NCBI RefSeq assembly: GCF_028553785.1
Contig: NZ_CP067136.1
Location: 1,770,001 to 1,834,000, forward strand
Length of the DNA stretch: 64,000 nucleotides
Source: Paracoccus fistulariae
Lineage (GTDB): Bacteria > Pseudomonadota > Alphaproteobacteria > Rhodobacterales > Rhodobacteraceae
Direction of reading: 5' to 3'
Both the position numbers and the translations under genes were made by a program. Shown here in pieces: positions 16,262 to 25,803 of this stretch. The notes beneath the pieces were generated by a model, which was not told where the DNA came from, did not search any database, and saw nothing but the letters and a program-made list of their open reading frames with translations. Position 1 is the stretch's first letter; every line of letters starts with the position of its first letter.

Positions 16262-17647
16262 ATGGCTACTGAAATCCTTATGCCCGCCCTGTCGCCGACC
16301 ATGGAAGAAGGCACATTGGCGAAATGGCTGAAGAAAGAAGGCGATGAGGTAAAGGCCGGCGACATTATCGCCGAGATCGAAACCGACAAGGCCACGATGG
16401 AATTCGAAGCTGTCGATGAGGGAATCATCGGCAAGATCCTGATCGAAGAGGGCACGCAGGGCGTCGCCGTCAACACGCCCATCGCGGTGATGATCGAAGA
16501 GGGCGAAAGCGCCGACGACATCCAGACCTCTGCCGCCGCCGCGCCTGAACCCAAGGCCGAAAGCGCGGGTGGTGACGACAAGGCCCCCGCCAAGGCTGAA
16601 TCGGCCGTTGCCGCCGTCAAGACACCGCAACCCGATCGTTCGCCCGACTGGCCCGAAGGCACGGCAATGAAGACGATGACCGTGCGCGAAGCCCTGCGCG
16701 AGGCCATGGAAGAGGAAATGACCCGCGACGAAATGGTCTTCCTGATGGGTGAGGAAGTCGGCGAATATCAGGGTGCCTACAAGATTTCCCAGGGCCTTCT
16801 GGACAAGTTCGGTCCGCGCCGCGTCGTCGATACGCCGATCAGCGAAATCGGCTTTACCGGCATCGGCACCGGCGCCGCTCTGGCCGGTCTGCGCCCGATT
16901 GTCGAATTCATGACCTTCAACTTCGCCATGCAGGCGATTGACCATATAATCAACTCTGCCGCCAAGACGCTGTACATGTCGGGCGGTCAGATGGGCTGCC
17001 CCATCGTGTTCCGTGGTCCGAACGGCGCGGCGGCGCGCGTGGGCGCGCAGCACAGCCAGGACTATGCCGCCTGGTACGCCGCCATTCCAGGCCTGAAAGT
17101 CGTCATGCCCTATTCGGCTGCCGATGCGAAAGGCCTGCTGAAAACCGCGATCCGCGATGCGAACCCGGTGATCTTCCTGGAAAACGAGATCCTTTATGGC
17201 CGCAGCTTCGAAGTGCCGGACATGGATGACTTCACCATCCCCTTCGGCAAGGCCCGGATCGCGCGCGAAGGCAAGGATGTGACCATTGTCAGCTTCGGCA
17301 TCGGCATGGCCCATTCGCTGGAAGCCGCCGAAAAGCTGGCGGAAGAGGGGATCGAGGCGGAAGTGATCGACCTGCGCACCCTGCGTCCGATCGATTACGA
17401 CACCGTCATCTCCTCGGTCCAGAAGACCAACCGTGCCATCACGGTCGAGGAAGGCTTCCCGGTCGGCTCGATCGGCAATCACATCTCGGCCTATATCATG
17501 GAAAATGCCTTCGATTATCTCGATGCGCCCGTGATCAACTGCACCGGCAAGGACGTTCCCATGCCCTATGCAGCCAATCTTGAAAAACACGCCCTCATCA
17601 CCGTGCCCGAAATCGTCGATGCGGTGAAAAAGGTCACCTACAAATAA
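16262..17647 (+). CDS. pdhB: Pyruvate dehydrogenase E1 component, beta subunit with N-terminal lipoyl domain
   Basis: The 461-residue protein is a fusion. Residues 1-85 form a biotinyl/lipoyl domain with the lipoylated lysine in ETDKA (Lys43). An Ala/Pro-rich linker follows, and from about residue 138 comes the E1 beta transketolase-like domain ([37 protein letters not shown]). This fusion is a known alphaproteobacterial arrangement. The lipoyl domain is 77/88 identical to that of the next gene by my count. The gene lies 16 bases after pdhA, with GGGAGG before its ATG. Confidence 0.97.
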   Translation: MATEILMPALSPTMEEGTLAKWLKKEGDEVKAGDIIAEIETDKATMEFEAVDEGIIGKILIEEGTQGVAVNTPIAVMIEEGESADDIQTSAAAAPEPKAESAGGDDKAPAKAESAVAAVKTPQPDRSPDWPEGTAMKTMTVREALREAMEEEMTRDEMVFLMGEEVGEYQGAYKISQGLLDKFGPRRVVDTPISEIGFTGIGTGAALAGLRPIVEFMTFNFAMQAIDHIINSAAKTLYMSGGQMGCPIVFRGPNGAAARVGAQHSQDYAAWYAAIPGLKVVMPYSAADAKGLLKTAIRDANPVIFLENEILYGRSFEVPDMDDFTIPFGKARIAREGKDVTIVSFGIGMAHSLEAAEKLAEEGIEAEVIDLRTLRPIDYDTVISSVQKTNRAITVEEGFPVGSIGNHISAYIMENAFDYLDAPVINCTGKDVPMPYAANLEKHALITVPEIVDAVKKVTYK

Positions 17648-17659
17648 GGAGCACGCGAG

Positions 17660-18964
17660 ATGCCAACAGAAATCCTGATGCCTGCGCTGTCTCCGACGAT
17701 GGAGGAAGGCACTCTGGCCAAATGGCTGGTGAAAGAGGGCGACACCGTCAATAGCGGCGACATCCTGGCCGAGATCGAGACCGACAAGGCCACGATGGAA
17801 TTCGAGGCCGTCGACGAAGGCACCATCGGCAAGATCCTGATCGAGGAAGGCGCACAGGGGGTCAAGGTCAACACCCCCATTGCCGTCCTTCTGGAAGAAG
17901 GCGAAAGCGCCGACGACATCCAGGAATCCTCGGGCAAGGCCGAAGCGCCGAAAGCCACCGAGGACGCGCCGAAAGAGGCCGCAGCCGAGAAACCGGCAGC
18001 CGCCGCGCCCGCCCCGGCTGCGCCGAAAGCTGCCGATGGCAACCGGATCTTCGCCTCGCCCCTGGCGCGCCGCATCGCGGCCGACAAGGGGCTGGACCTC
18101 TCGGCCATCAAGGGCAGCGGCCCGCATGGCCGGATCGTGAAAGCCGATGTCGAGGATGCCAAGCCCGGCGCGAAACCCGCAGCCGCCGCCGATGCGCCCA
18201 AGGCCGCCGCACCTGCAGCCGCCGCCGCGCCTGCCGGTCCCTCGGCCGAGACGGTTCTCAAGATGTATGCCGATCGCGACACCGAAGAGGTCGCTCTGGA
18301 CGGCATGCGCCGCACCATCGCCGCCCGTCTGGGCGAGGCCAAGCAGACCATCCCGCATTTCTACCTGCGCCGCTCGGCCAAGCTGGATGAGCTGATGAAG
18401 TTCCGCGCCACGCTGAACAAGCAGCTGGAAGGTCGCGGCGTGAAGCTGTCGGTGAATGACTTCATCATCAAGGCCAGCGCCCTGGCCCTGCAAGAGGTCC
18501 CCGATGCCAATGCCGTCTGGGCAGGCGACCGCATCCTGAAGCTGAAGCCTTCGGATGTGGCCGTAGCCGTGGCCATCGATGGCGGTCTCTTCACCCCGGT
18601 CCTGAAGGATGCGCAGCAAAAGACGCTGTCCACCCTCTCGGCCGAGATGAAGGACCTGGCCAATCGCGCCAAGAACAAGAAGCTGGCCCCGCATGAATAT
18701 CAGGGCGGCAGCTTCGCGATCTCGAATCTCGGCATGTTCGGGATCGAGAATTTCGACGCGGTCATCAACCCGCCCCACGGCGCCATCCTTGCGGTCGGCG
18801 CAGGCATCCAGACGCCGGTGGCCGAAAATGGCGAAGTGGTCATCCGCAATGTCATGTCGATGACGCTGTCAGTCGATCACCGGGTGATCGACGGGGCGCT
18901 CGGCGCACAGCTTCTGGAAAAGATCGTGGTGCATCTGGAAAACCCGATGGGCATGCTGGCCTGA
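17660..18964 (+). CDS. pdhC: Dihydrolipoamide acetyltransferase (E2 of pyruvate dehydrogenase)
   Basis: E2 transfers the acetyl group from lipoamide to CoA and forms the core of the complex. The 434-residue protein has one lipoyl domain (Lys43 in ETDKA), an Ala/Pro-rich linker, and an E3-binding domain at about 133-170 ([17 protein letters not shown]). The catalytic domain has the active-site motif DHRVIDG at 406-412 (His407, Asp411). The gene for the E3 subunit does not follow: a strong terminator comes directly after the stop codon, so lpd must lie elsewhere. Confidence 0.97.
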   Translation: MPTEILMPALSPTMEEGTLAKWLVKEGDTVNSGDILAEIETDKATMEFEAVDEGTIGKILIEEGAQGVKVNTPIAVLLEEGESADDIQESSGKAEAPKATEDAPKEAAAEKPAAAAPAPAAPKAADGNRIFASPLARRIAADKGLDLSAIKGSGPHGRIVKADVEDAKPGAKPAAAADAPKAAAPAAAAAPAGPSAETVLKMYADRDTEEVALDGMRRTIAARLGEAKQTIPHFYLRRSAKLDELMKFRATLNKQLEGRGVKLSVNDFIIKASALALQEVPDANAVWAGDRILKLKPSDVAVAVAIDGGLFTPVLKDAQQKTLSTLSAEMKDLANRAKNKKLAPHEYQGGSFAISNLGMFGIENFDAVINPPHGAILAVGAGIQTPVAENGEVVIRNVMSMTLSVDHRVIDGALGAQLLEKIVVHLENPMGMLA

Positions 18965-18989
18965 CCGGCCCCTCGATCACGCTATAGAA

Positions 18990-19014
18990 AAGGGGCCCAC
19001 ACGGGCCCCTTTTT
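18990..19014 (+). terminator. Intrinsic terminator of the pdh operon
   Basis: GGGGCCC (18992-18998), loop ACAC and GGGCCCC (19003-19009) form a stem flanked by A residues on the left and TTTTT on the right. It lies about 26 bases after the pdhC stop. Confidence 0.9.
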
Positions 19015-19043
19015 CACCCCAGACCCATGACCGCCGCACTCAT

Positions 19044-19379
19044 TCAAAGATAAAATCCGGCACCAAGAGAAGCGCGCGCAGCGCAATAAGTCCGCAACAG
19101 GACGGTGCTCATTAAACCAAACAGCGCGCCCCGTCGCGTCCGGGAAAATACTGATCGCAGACGTCCCTCAGCTCCGAACTGCCCAGCGCGCACCGATACA
19201 TTAAAAGATGGTGTATTCATGCCAGATAGCAGTGGCTTTCGATTGAGTCCGGGGGCGGCCTCTGAACCAGAATGGATGCTAAGCCGTCCAGAACCACCAA
19301 GACATGCCCTCAAATAAGCCACGCCACCCGTCGCCAGCACCCAGGCGACAGGCATGACAGGCAGAATTCGCATCGTCAT
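19044..19379 (-). CDS. Doubtful 111-residue open frame
   Basis: This is the only reading frame of any length in the 500-base gap between pdhC and the efflux pump. It starts with a hydrophobic, signal-like stretch (MTMRILPVMPVAWVLATGGVAYL), and AGGA lies about 8 bases before the ATG. The rest shows no family signature, and base composition is lower in GC than the neighbours. It could be a degraded gene or chance. I do not recognise it. Confidence 0.25.
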   Translation of the reverse strand: MTMRILPVMPVAWVLATGGVAYLRACLGGSGRLSIHSGSEAAPGLNRKPLLSGMNTPSFNVSVRAGQFGAEGRLRSVFSRTRRGALFGLMSTVLLRTYCAARASLGAGFYL

Positions 19380-19529
19380 GTCACCGTCCTGAAATCGCCG
19401 GATTCATATCGCCAGACGGCAAAGACATAACGCACCCTCGCCCGACAAACCGGTATCCGCTTTCTTCTTTGGAAAAATATCCTCGGGGGTCCGGGGGCAG
19501 ACAGCCCCCGGCGGTCGCGGGACGCAAAA
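19380..19529. other. Noncoding tail of the pdhC-RND gap with a REP-like hairpin
   Basis: The stretch between the doubtful frame and the pump gene contains no coding signal. Its last part carries the GC-rich inverted repeat listed separately. Together with 19015-19043, nothing else is recognisable here. Confidence 0.5.
19471..19511 (-). terminator. REP-like GC-rich hairpin after the RND pump gene
   Basis: CCGGGGGC (19491-19498), AGACA and GCCCCCGG (19504-19511) form a perfect 8-bp stem just beyond the pump stop codon. In the pump's direction it is followed by ACCCCCGAGGATATTTTTCC (19471-19490). The block resembles the GC hairpin with a trailing TATTTTTCC that recurs at gene ends in Rhodobacterales genomes. 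It probably acts as a terminator or 3' stabiliser; the T-run is offset, so this is uncertain. Confidence 0.5.
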
Positions 19530-22500
19530 CTACTCCGCGGGCGCCCTGCGCGGCCTGTTCAGACCGACCCGGCGCCCGATCCAGCCAAAGACCCGCGACT
19601 GCGCGCCATGAATCATGGAAAACAGCGATGGCACGAAGAGCAGCGACAGGATCGTTGACAACAAAAGCCCGCCGATCACCGCAATGGCCATGGGCGCGCG
19701 GAACTCTCCGCCCTCCCCCGTCGCCAGGGCCGAGGGGACCATGCCCGCGCTCATCGCAATCGTGGTCATGATGATCGGGCGGGCGCGCTTGTGGACCGCG
19801 TCCAGAATCGCTTCGCGCTTGGGCGTGCCGCGCTCCATGGCCGACAGCGCGAATTCCACCAGCATGATCGAATTCTTGGTGACGATCCCCATCAGCATCA
19901 GAAAACCAATCACCACCGCCATGCTGATCGAATTGCCGGTCACGAACAGCGCCAGAATCGCGCCTCCGATGGCCAGCGGCAGCGACAGCAGGATGGTGAT
20001 CGGCGTGACGAAATTATGGAACAACAGCACCAGCACCACATAGACCAGCATGATCCCCGATCCCATGGCCAGACCGAAGGCGGCAAAGACCTCGCCCATG
20101 ATCTCGGCATCGCCCGAAGGCTTGATCTCGGTATTCTCCGGCATGTCGATACGCTCGCCAAGCGCGGCCACCTGCGCGCTGGCAGGCCCCAGCAACGCAC
20201 CCTCGGCAAGGTTGGCGGTCACCTCGGTTTCAAAACGGCGGTTATAGCGCTCGATCGTGGTCGCGCCCGAGGACATCGACACCTCGGCGACCGAGGCCAG
20301 CGGGATCTGTCCCACCGAACTGGGCACACGCAGGTTTTCGATGGTCGGCATATCCGCGCGGTCACGCTCGCTCAGCCGCACGACGATGGGCACCTGCTCA
20401 TCGCCCGCATTGAATTTGGCAAGGTTGCTTTCCGTATCGCCCAGCGTGGCGATCCGAAGCGTCGTGGCAATGGCGCTGGCGGGCACGCCAAGCTGCGTGG
20501 CCAGTTCCAGCCGGGGTGTGATCTGGATCTCGGGACGTTGCAGGCTGGAGGACGACTGAACCCCTTCCAGCGTCTCCAGCTTGCTCATTTCCGCCACCAG
20601 CAGATCGCCCGCCCGCGCAGCCCCCTCTTCGGTGTCGCTCAGCACGCTGATGGTCAGGTCATTCGCGCCCTCGGCATTCTGGAAATTGATCCGCACATCC
20701 GGGAAGGAGGACAGATTGGCCTTCACCTCATCCTCGATCTCGAACTGAGAGCGGTCACGCTCTTCTTTCTTGCCATAGTTGATCATCAGCCGGGCATGGG
20801 TCACGTCGCCGCCATCGCTATAGGCGAAAACCGACTTCGTCTCGGGCGTCTGCTGGATCCGGGCGGTCAGCAGACGGGTGGCGCTGTCCGTATCCTCGAT
20901 GGTCGAGCCGGGCGGCAATTCCAGCGAGATCTGGCTGCGGCCGACATCCTGTTCCGGAATGAATTCGCTGGGCAGCAGGGTCGCGGAAAAGATCGAAAGC
21001 GCAAAAATCGCAGCGCCTGCAATCAGCGTCAGACCGCGATGGCGCATGGTCCAGCGCAGGATCTTCATCAGCCCGCGCATGAAGGGACCGTCGCGGCTTT
21101 CTTCGACATGCACATTGCCGCGCATGAAATAGGCCGCCATCATCGGCGTGATGATCCGCGCCACCAGCAGCGAAAACAGGACCGAGACCGCGACGGTCAG
21201 GCCGAATTGCTTGAAATACTGCCCCGGAATCCCGCCCATGAAGCTGACCGGCGCAAAGACCGCCACGATCGACAGGCTGATCGCAATCACCGTCAGGCCG
21301 ATCTCATTCGCGGCTTCCTCACTGGCCTCATAGGGGGGCGTGCCCATGCTGATATGCCGGACGATGTTTTCGATCTCGACAATCGCATCATCGACCAGGA
21401 TCCCGGTGACCAGCGTGATCCCCAGCAGACTGATCCCGTTCAGCGTAAAGCCCAGCCATTGCATCACGAAAAAGGTGGGGATGATCGACAGCGGCAGCGC
21501 CACAGCGGCAACCAGCGTCGCCCGCCAGTTGCGCAGGAAGATAAAGACCACGATGACCGCCAGCGCCGCGCCCTCATACAGCGTCTCCATGGCGCTGTGA
21601 TAGCTGGCCTCGGTGTAGGTGGTGGCATCGTCGATCAGGGTGATCTGCGTATTGGGATAGCGCGCGCGGATCCGTTCCAGCCGTTCCTTGACGCCGTCGC
21701 CCGTTGCCAGATCGGATTCGCCCGTGGCGCGGAAAACGCCAAAGGCCACGACCGGCTGCCCGTCCAGCAGGGCAAAGCTGCGTTCCTCTGCCGGGCCGTC
21801 GATCACCTGCCCCAACTGATCCAGCGCAATGGTCCCGCCTTGCGGCAGCGCAATCGGCGTCACGGCCAGCCGGTTCACGCTATCGGCCGAGCCCAGCGTC
21901 CGGATCGAGAATTCGACCCCCGCCAGATCGCCCCGCCCGCCTGCCATGTCGATATTCTTGGCCCGCAACTGGTCCGAGACCGCCGCCGCCGTCAGCCCAT
22001 GCGCCAGCAGCCGTTCGGCATCAAGCTCGACCTTGATCTCACGAGAGGCACCGCCGATCCGGCTGATCTTGCCCACGCCATCCACCGTCGCCAGATCCCG
22101 CCCGATCACGTCATCGACGAATTTCGACAACAGCTCGATAGATTGCGTCGGGTCGGCGACGGCATAGGTCAGGATCGGATAGCCGGTGACGTCCAGCCGC
22201 TGCACGATCGGCTCACTGATGCTTTCGGGCAGGTCGCTGCGGACATTGGCCACGGCATCCTTCACATCGTTCACCGCCCGGTCGCTGTCGACTTCAAGCT
22301 CGAATTCAATGACCACGCTGGCCAGACTGTCCGAGGCGGTGGATGAGATATTCCGGACCCCGGTGACCGAGGCGACGCTGTCCTCGACGGGCTGGATCAC
22401 CTGCGTGGTCAATTCAGAAGGCGCGGCGCCGGGCTGGGCAATCGAGATCTGCACGATGGGCAGGTCGATATTGGGCATCGCCGTGACCGGCAGGCGCATG

Positions 22501-22586
22501 AAGCTGACAATCCCGATGATCACCAGCACCAGGAAGATCGCGATGGGCGGGACGGGGTGGCGGATTGACCAGGTCGAGAAATTCAT
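19530..22586 (-). CDS. RND-family multidrug efflux permease (AcrB/MexB-like)
   Basis: The 1018-residue protein is a resistance-nodulation-division inner-membrane pump. It begins MNFSTWSIRHPVPPIAIFLVLVIIGIVSFMRLPVTAMPNID, with the first transmembrane helix and the periplasmic porter start. It contains the typical loop GILVDDAIVEIENIVRH in the transmembrane block (TM4) and the repeated second half with GIVTKNSIMLVEFA. It exports drugs or other amphiphiles using the proton gradient, with an adaptor and an outer-membrane channel. Its ATG overlaps the adaptor stop by 4 bases. No outer-membrane factor is in the window. The substrate is unknown. Confidence 0.93.
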   Translation of the reverse strand: MNFSTWSIRHPVPPIAIFLVLVIIGIVSFMRLPVTAMPNIDLPIVQISIAQPGAAPSELTTQVIQPVEDSVASVTGVRNISSTASDSLASVVIEFELEVDSDRAVNDVKDAVANVRSDLPESISEPIVQRLDVTGYPILTYAVADPTQSIELLSKFVDDVIGRDLATVDGVGKISRIGGASREIKVELDAERLLAHGLTAAAVSDQLRAKNIDMAGGRGDLAGVEFSIRTLGSADSVNRLAVTPIALPQGGTIALDQLGQVIDGPAEERSFALLDGQPVVAFGVFRATGESDLATGDGVKERLERIRARYPNTQITLIDDATTYTEASYHSAMETLYEGAALAVIVVFIFLRNWRATLVAAVALPLSIIPTFFVMQWLGFTLNGISLLGITLVTGILVDDAIVEIENIVRHISMGTPPYEASEEAANEIGLTVIAISLSIVAVFAPVSFMGGIPGQYFKQFGLTVAVSVLFSLLVARIITPMMAAYFMRGNVHVEESRDGPFMRGLMKILRWTMRHRGLTLIAGAAIFALSIFSATLLPSEFIPEQDVGRSQISLELPPGSTIEDTDSATRLLTARIQQTPETKSVFAYSDGGDVTHARLMINYGKKEERDRSQFEIEDEVKANLSSFPDVRINFQNAEGANDLTISVLSDTEEGAARAGDLLVAEMSKLETLEGVQSSSSLQRPEIQITPRLELATQLGVPASAIATTLRIATLGDTESNLAKFNAGDEQVPIVVRLSERDRADMPTIENLRVPSSVGQIPLASVAEVSMSSGATTIERYNRRFETEVTANLAEGALLGPASAQVAALGERIDMPENTEIKPSGDAEIMGEVFAAFGLAMGSGIMLVYVVLVLLFHNFVTPITILLSLPLAIGGAILALFVTGNSISMAVVIGFLMLMGIVTKNSIMLVEFALSAMERGTPKREAILDAVHKRARPIIMTTIAMSAGMVPSALATGEGGEFRAPMAIAVIGGLLLSTILSLLFVPSLFSMIHGAQSRVFGWIGRRVGLNRPRRAPAE

Positions 22587-23779
22587 CGCGGATCCGCCTC
22601 GCCTTCGGCGGCAGGGCCGGTATCCGTCGCCACCGCTTCGGCCCGGCGCACCAGATCGCCGGTGCGGAAAAAGGCGCCGGCACGGGCGACGATCTCTTCG
22701 CCCTCGGACAAACCGTCGACGATTTCGCGCCGTCCGTCCCAGATCAGCCCGGCATCGACAGGCCGCGTTTCGATGATGCCATCCGCGACGACCTGAACCC
22801 GGTCGCCCGCGCCATCCGACAGCACGGCGGCCACCGGGACGGTCACCGCATCGCGCACCGCGGTCGTCACCCAGCCATAGCCGAACAGACCGGCGCGCAG
22901 CCCCTGCTGCTGGTCCAGCTCGATCCGCACCACACCCAGCCGGGTGACCGGATCGACGGCGGCGGGGATCAGACGCACCTTGCCGGTGATCTGACCCAGC
23001 CCGGCGACCCGGATCGTCGCAGGTGCGCCGATCCGCAGCTGCGGCAGGGCGGTTTCGATCACCTCGCCCTCGAATTCGACGCGGCTGTCTTCGATGATGG
23101 TAAACAGCGGATCGGGCGCGCCCCCGGACAGCGCCCCCAGTTCCGCATTGCGGGCAGACACGAAGCCCGCCACGGGCGCCACGATTTCGGCGCGTTCCAG
23201 GTTCATCCTGGCGATCCGGCGCGCCGCCACGGCCTGCCCCAGCGCCGCCTGCGCCACCGACAGCCCCCCTTCGGCCGAGGCCGCCTGTGCGCGGGCATTC
23301 GCCTCGGCCGCGATGGCGTCATCCAGCGCCGATTGCGAGGCGGTGCCGCCACGCCGCAGCCGCTGTGCGCGTTCCAGCGCCGAGACCGCCTGCGTCAGCA
23401 GCGCCTGCGCGCTGTCGATGGTGCTGCGGGCCTGATCCACCCCGGCCTCGGCACGGGTATATTCGGCTTCGGCCTGTTCCAGTTGCGCGGTCAGCGTATC
23501 CCGTGCCAGCCGCGCCAGCACCTGCCCCTGTTCGACGCTGTCGCCCGCCTCGACCAGAATTTCGGTGATCTCATAGCCCGCGACACGCGGATGGACCTGC
23601 ACTTCGCGCCAGGCCACCAGACTGCCCGAGGTCGGCACACGCGCCTGAACCTCGGCCGTCCGCGCGGGCACGATCGTCACCGCAGGCGCGGTCTGATCCG
23701 CCATATCCGCGGGTTCCTCTGCCCGGATGGGCGCGCCCAGACCGACAAGCAAGACTGTGGAGAGCAGACGCAGGATCAC
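22583..23779 (-). CDS. RND efflux periplasmic adaptor (membrane fusion protein)
   Basis: The roughly 398-residue protein has a signal peptide (ILRLLSTVLLVGLGAPIRA). It then has the split lipoyl/barrel-sandwich part around a long alpha hairpin (RLARDTLTAQLEQAEAEYTRAEAG through ALGQAVAARRIARMNLERAEI), then VAPVAGFVSARNAELGALSG and beta-barrel domains. It bridges the pump to the outer-membrane channel. I favour the GTG with AAAAGG eight bases upstream; another GTG lies 9 bases earlier at 23788. A promoter and a perfect palindrome lie just upstream. Confidence 0.92.
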   Translation of the reverse strand: MILRLLSTVLLVGLGAPIRAEEPADMADQTAPAVTIVPARTAEVQARVPTSGSLVAWREVQVHPRVAGYEITEILVEAGDSVEQGQVLARLARDTLTAQLEQAEAEYTRAEAGVDQARSTIDSAQALLTQAVSALERAQRLRRGGTASQSALDDAIAAEANARAQAASAEGGLSVAQAALGQAVAARRIARMNLERAEIVAPVAGFVSARNAELGALSGGAPDPLFTIIEDSRVEFEGEVIETALPQLRIGAPATIRVAGLGQITGKVRLIPAAVDPVTRLGVVRIELDQQQGLRAGLFGYGWVTTAVRDAVTVPVAAVLSDGAGDRVQVVADGIIETRPVDAGLIWDGRREIVDGLSEGEEIVARAGAFFRTGDLVRRAEAVATDTGPAAEGEADPR

Positions 23780-23808
23780 GGGGCACACCTTTTCAGACCA
23801 GTAGGAGG

Positions 23809-23837
23809 AACATAAGGATGGCAGGCCCGACTGACAA
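23809..23837 (-). promoter_or_regulatory. Promoter of the RND efflux operon
   Basis: On the reverse strand TTGTCA (23832-23837), a 17-base spacer and TATGTT (23809-23814) form a good sigma-70 match about 30 bases before the adaptor start codon. The -35 element abuts the palindrome listed next. Confidence 0.6.
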
Positions 23838-23856
23838 TGTTAATCAACGTAACATT
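23836..23856. promoter_or_regulatory. Palindromic operator at the RND promoter
   Basis: AATGTTA and TAACATT are perfect 7-base arms around a 7-base spacer, in an otherwise AT-rich pocket and touching the -35 element. The size and position resemble TetR-family operators at efflux-pump promoters. No regulator gene is adjacent (mipZ lies beyond), so any repressor must be encoded elsewhere. Confidence 0.6.
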
Positions 23857-23898
23857 AATATATCTTGAATGCGCCTTGTGCAGGGCACGGTCGGGCGG

Positions 23899-24669
23899 TC
23901 AGAATTTCGCCGAGACGCCCGGCAGGTTCAGTTCCGCGATCAGGTCGCGCAATTCCTGCCGCGCGGCAATATTGGACATCGACAGCTGCTCGGTCCCGAC
24001 ATCTTTCAGGTCCAGCAATGTCAGCCCGCGCGGGAACAATTCGCGAAAGATCACCCGCTCGGAAAAGCCCGGCGCGACGCGAAAACCGATCCGTTTTGAC
24101 AGGGAATCCAGCGCCGATCCCACCTTGCGCTTGTTGTGCATCGCCTGCGTGCCCAGACGATTGCGCAGCACCAGCCAGTCAATCGGTCCCGCCCCCGCCT
24201 GTCCGCGCATCTGCCGGGCCGACCAGACCATCTCGGCATAGATCGAGGGGCCAAGCACCTTCCCCTCGGGCGACATTCTTGCCAGCAGGTCGAAGTCGAT
24301 AAAGCTGTCATTCATCGGCGTGATCAGCGTATCGGCCAGCGTATGTGCCATCTGGCTCAGCCTGGTATGCGATCCGGGGCAATCCAGCAGGATGAAATCG
24401 CATTCGCTTTCCAGCGCGGTCAGGGCCGGGGTCAGGGGATCTCCGCCCTCACCCAACTGGCCGATCACGGGTGTCGGAAGCGACAGCCCCGCCCGCTGCA
24501 TGAAGGCGGCGCGATTTTCCAGATAGCGCCCGAAACTGCGCTGGCGCACGTCCAGATCCAGCCCGCCGACCCGATGGCCCATCCGCGCCAGCGCGGTTGC
24601 CACATGCATCGAGGTGGTCGATTTGCCCGATCCACCCTTCTCGTTCCCCACAACGATGATATGCGCCAC
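23899..24669 (-). CDS. mipZ: ParA-like division-site regulator MipZ
   Basis: MipZ forms a gradient from the ParB-bound poles and inhibits FtsZ polymerisation, placing the division site at mid-cell in alphaproteobacteria. The 256-residue ATPase starts MAHIIVVGNEKGGSGKST, with the deviant Walker A motif at residues 10-18. LDLDVRQRSFGRYLENR and DFILLDCPGSHTRLSQMAH follow, matching the Caulobacter protein from memory. It lies alone on the reverse strand between the EamA gene and the RND operon. ParA itself is less likely because the LDLDxRQRxxxRxxENR block is specific to MipZ. Confidence 0.9.
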   Translation of the reverse strand: MAHIIVVGNEKGGSGKSTTSMHVATALARMGHRVGGLDLDVRQRSFGRYLENRAAFMQRAGLSLPTPVIGQLGEGGDPLTPALTALESECDFILLDCPGSHTRLSQMAHTLADTLITPMNDSFIDFDLLARMSPEGKVLGPSIYAEMVWSARQMRGQAGAGPIDWLVLRNRLGTQAMHNKRKVGSALDSLSKRIGFRVAPGFSERVIFRELFPRGLTLLDLKDVGTEQLSMSNIAARQELRDLIAELNLPGVSAKF

Positions 24670-24754
24670 CGACGTCCCTCGAATCCGTATGTCCGGCGGA
24701 CCCTAGCCGCAAGAGAAAGGGATGAAAAGCCGGGCAGATACCAGATAAGCCATT

Positions 24755-25705
24755 CTAACCTTCGGGATCTTCGCGCAAAAGCATGACCAGCGCGACCATG
24801 GTCAGTGCAATCCCCACCAGAACGATACTGCCGGGCAGCCCATTGCCCAGCACGGCCTCCAGCGCGATCACCCAGACCGGCGTCAGATAGGTATAGGCCA
24901 TGACCTTGGACGAGGGCAGTCGCAGGGTCGAATATTGCACCAGCAGCGTGGTGACCGCGCTGGCAAAGACACCGACATAGAAGATCGTGATCCAGACAAT
25001 CGCAGGCAGCGCCCCCCAGGCGGTCGAGCTTACCGCCTGCCACCCCCAGACCAGCGTCAGCAAACCGCCCGCGATCAGCGTGCCGAGGCTGGAGATCACG
25101 GGGCCTTCGCCCCGGCTCAGCTTGCGCACCAGCGGGGTATAGATGGCGTGAAAGACGCAGCCGATCAGATAGATCGCCTCTCCCCGGCCCAGCTGCAGCC
25201 GGGTCAGGGCCTGGATATCACCGCGAAAGATCACCCAAAGCGCGCCGATCGCCCCCAGCAGCAAGGCCGCGATGATATGCCGGTCAGGCCGCTGCCCCAG
25301 CAAAAGCCAGCCGAACCCCGCCGCCATCAGCGGCGTCAGGGTAAAGACGGCACTGGCCGAAATCGGGGCGGCGGTCTTCAACCCCTCGAACATCAGCACG
25401 AAATAGGCGGCAAAGGCAGTGCCCAGCAGCAGATAGCGCCAGGGCTGCTGCAACAGCGCGGCGGGCCGCCCCGTGCCGCGCAGCATGACGACTCCCGCCA
25501 GAATGCCCGCTGCAATCACAAAGCGCGCCACCGTGATCGCGGCCGGGTCGATCAGATTCGCCGCTCGCGCACCCAGTGAAAAAGAGCCCGCGACGAGGGC
25601 AGAGAACAGAAACATCGCAAAATGGCCGCGCAGGGCCTCTTGCCGCAAGGATCTTGACGCCCGAACGCTTTCCACACCCGCCCCCAACTGCATTTTCCGG
25701 GCCAA
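24755..25705 (-). CDS. EamA/DMT-family transporter
   Basis: The 316-residue protein has about ten hydrophobic helices in two EamA repeats. The first begins near GHFAMFLFSALVAGSFSLGARAA and the second near AIYLIGCVFHAIYTPLVRKL, with a short charged tail. This drug/metabolite superfamily exports or imports small molecules such as amino acids; the substrate cannot be read from sequence. The N-terminal 25 residues are hydrophilic, so a later start is possible. It has no operon partner here. Confidence 0.85.
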   Translation of the reverse strand: MARKMQLGAGVESVRASRSLRQEALRGHFAMFLFSALVAGSFSLGARAANLIDPAAITVARFVIAAGILAGVVMLRGTGRPAALLQQPWRYLLLGTAFAAYFVLMFEGLKTAAPISASAVFTLTPLMAAGFGWLLLGQRPDRHIIAALLLGAIGALWVIFRGDIQALTRLQLGRGEAIYLIGCVFHAIYTPLVRKLSRGEGPVISSLGTLIAGGLLTLVWGWQAVSSTAWGALPAIVWITIFYVGVFASAVTTLLVQYSTLRLPSSKVMAYTYLTPVWVIALEAVLGNGLPGSIVLVGIALTMVALVMLLREDPEG

Positions 25706-25745
25706 AATTGCCGATTAGCGCGATATGTACAATCCCGGTCGTATG

Positions 25746-25775
25746 TTGACATTTTGTTCACTTCATCGCTGTATG
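25746..25775 (+). promoter_or_regulatory. Candidate promoter of the restriction-modification operon
   Basis: A perfect TTGACA (25746-25751) is followed after 18 bases by TGTATG (25770-25775), about 30 bases before the methyltransferase start. The -35 is excellent and the -10 mediocre. CGTATGTTG and TGTATGTCG form an imperfect direct repeat around it. I saw no C-protein gene. Confidence 0.5.
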
Positions 25776-25803
25776 TCGCCTGACGGACTTCAAGGGGCGG
25801 ATC

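Noticed and set aside
16256..18778. 840-codon reverse open frame
   Set aside because: Antisense to pdhB and pdhC, Gly/His/Asp-rich without domains; an artefact of GC-rich coding on the other strand.
25706..25803. C-box for a controller protein before the methyltransferase
   Set aside because: Only an imperfect GTATGT repeat is seen and there is no C-protein gene; not enough for a controller operator.
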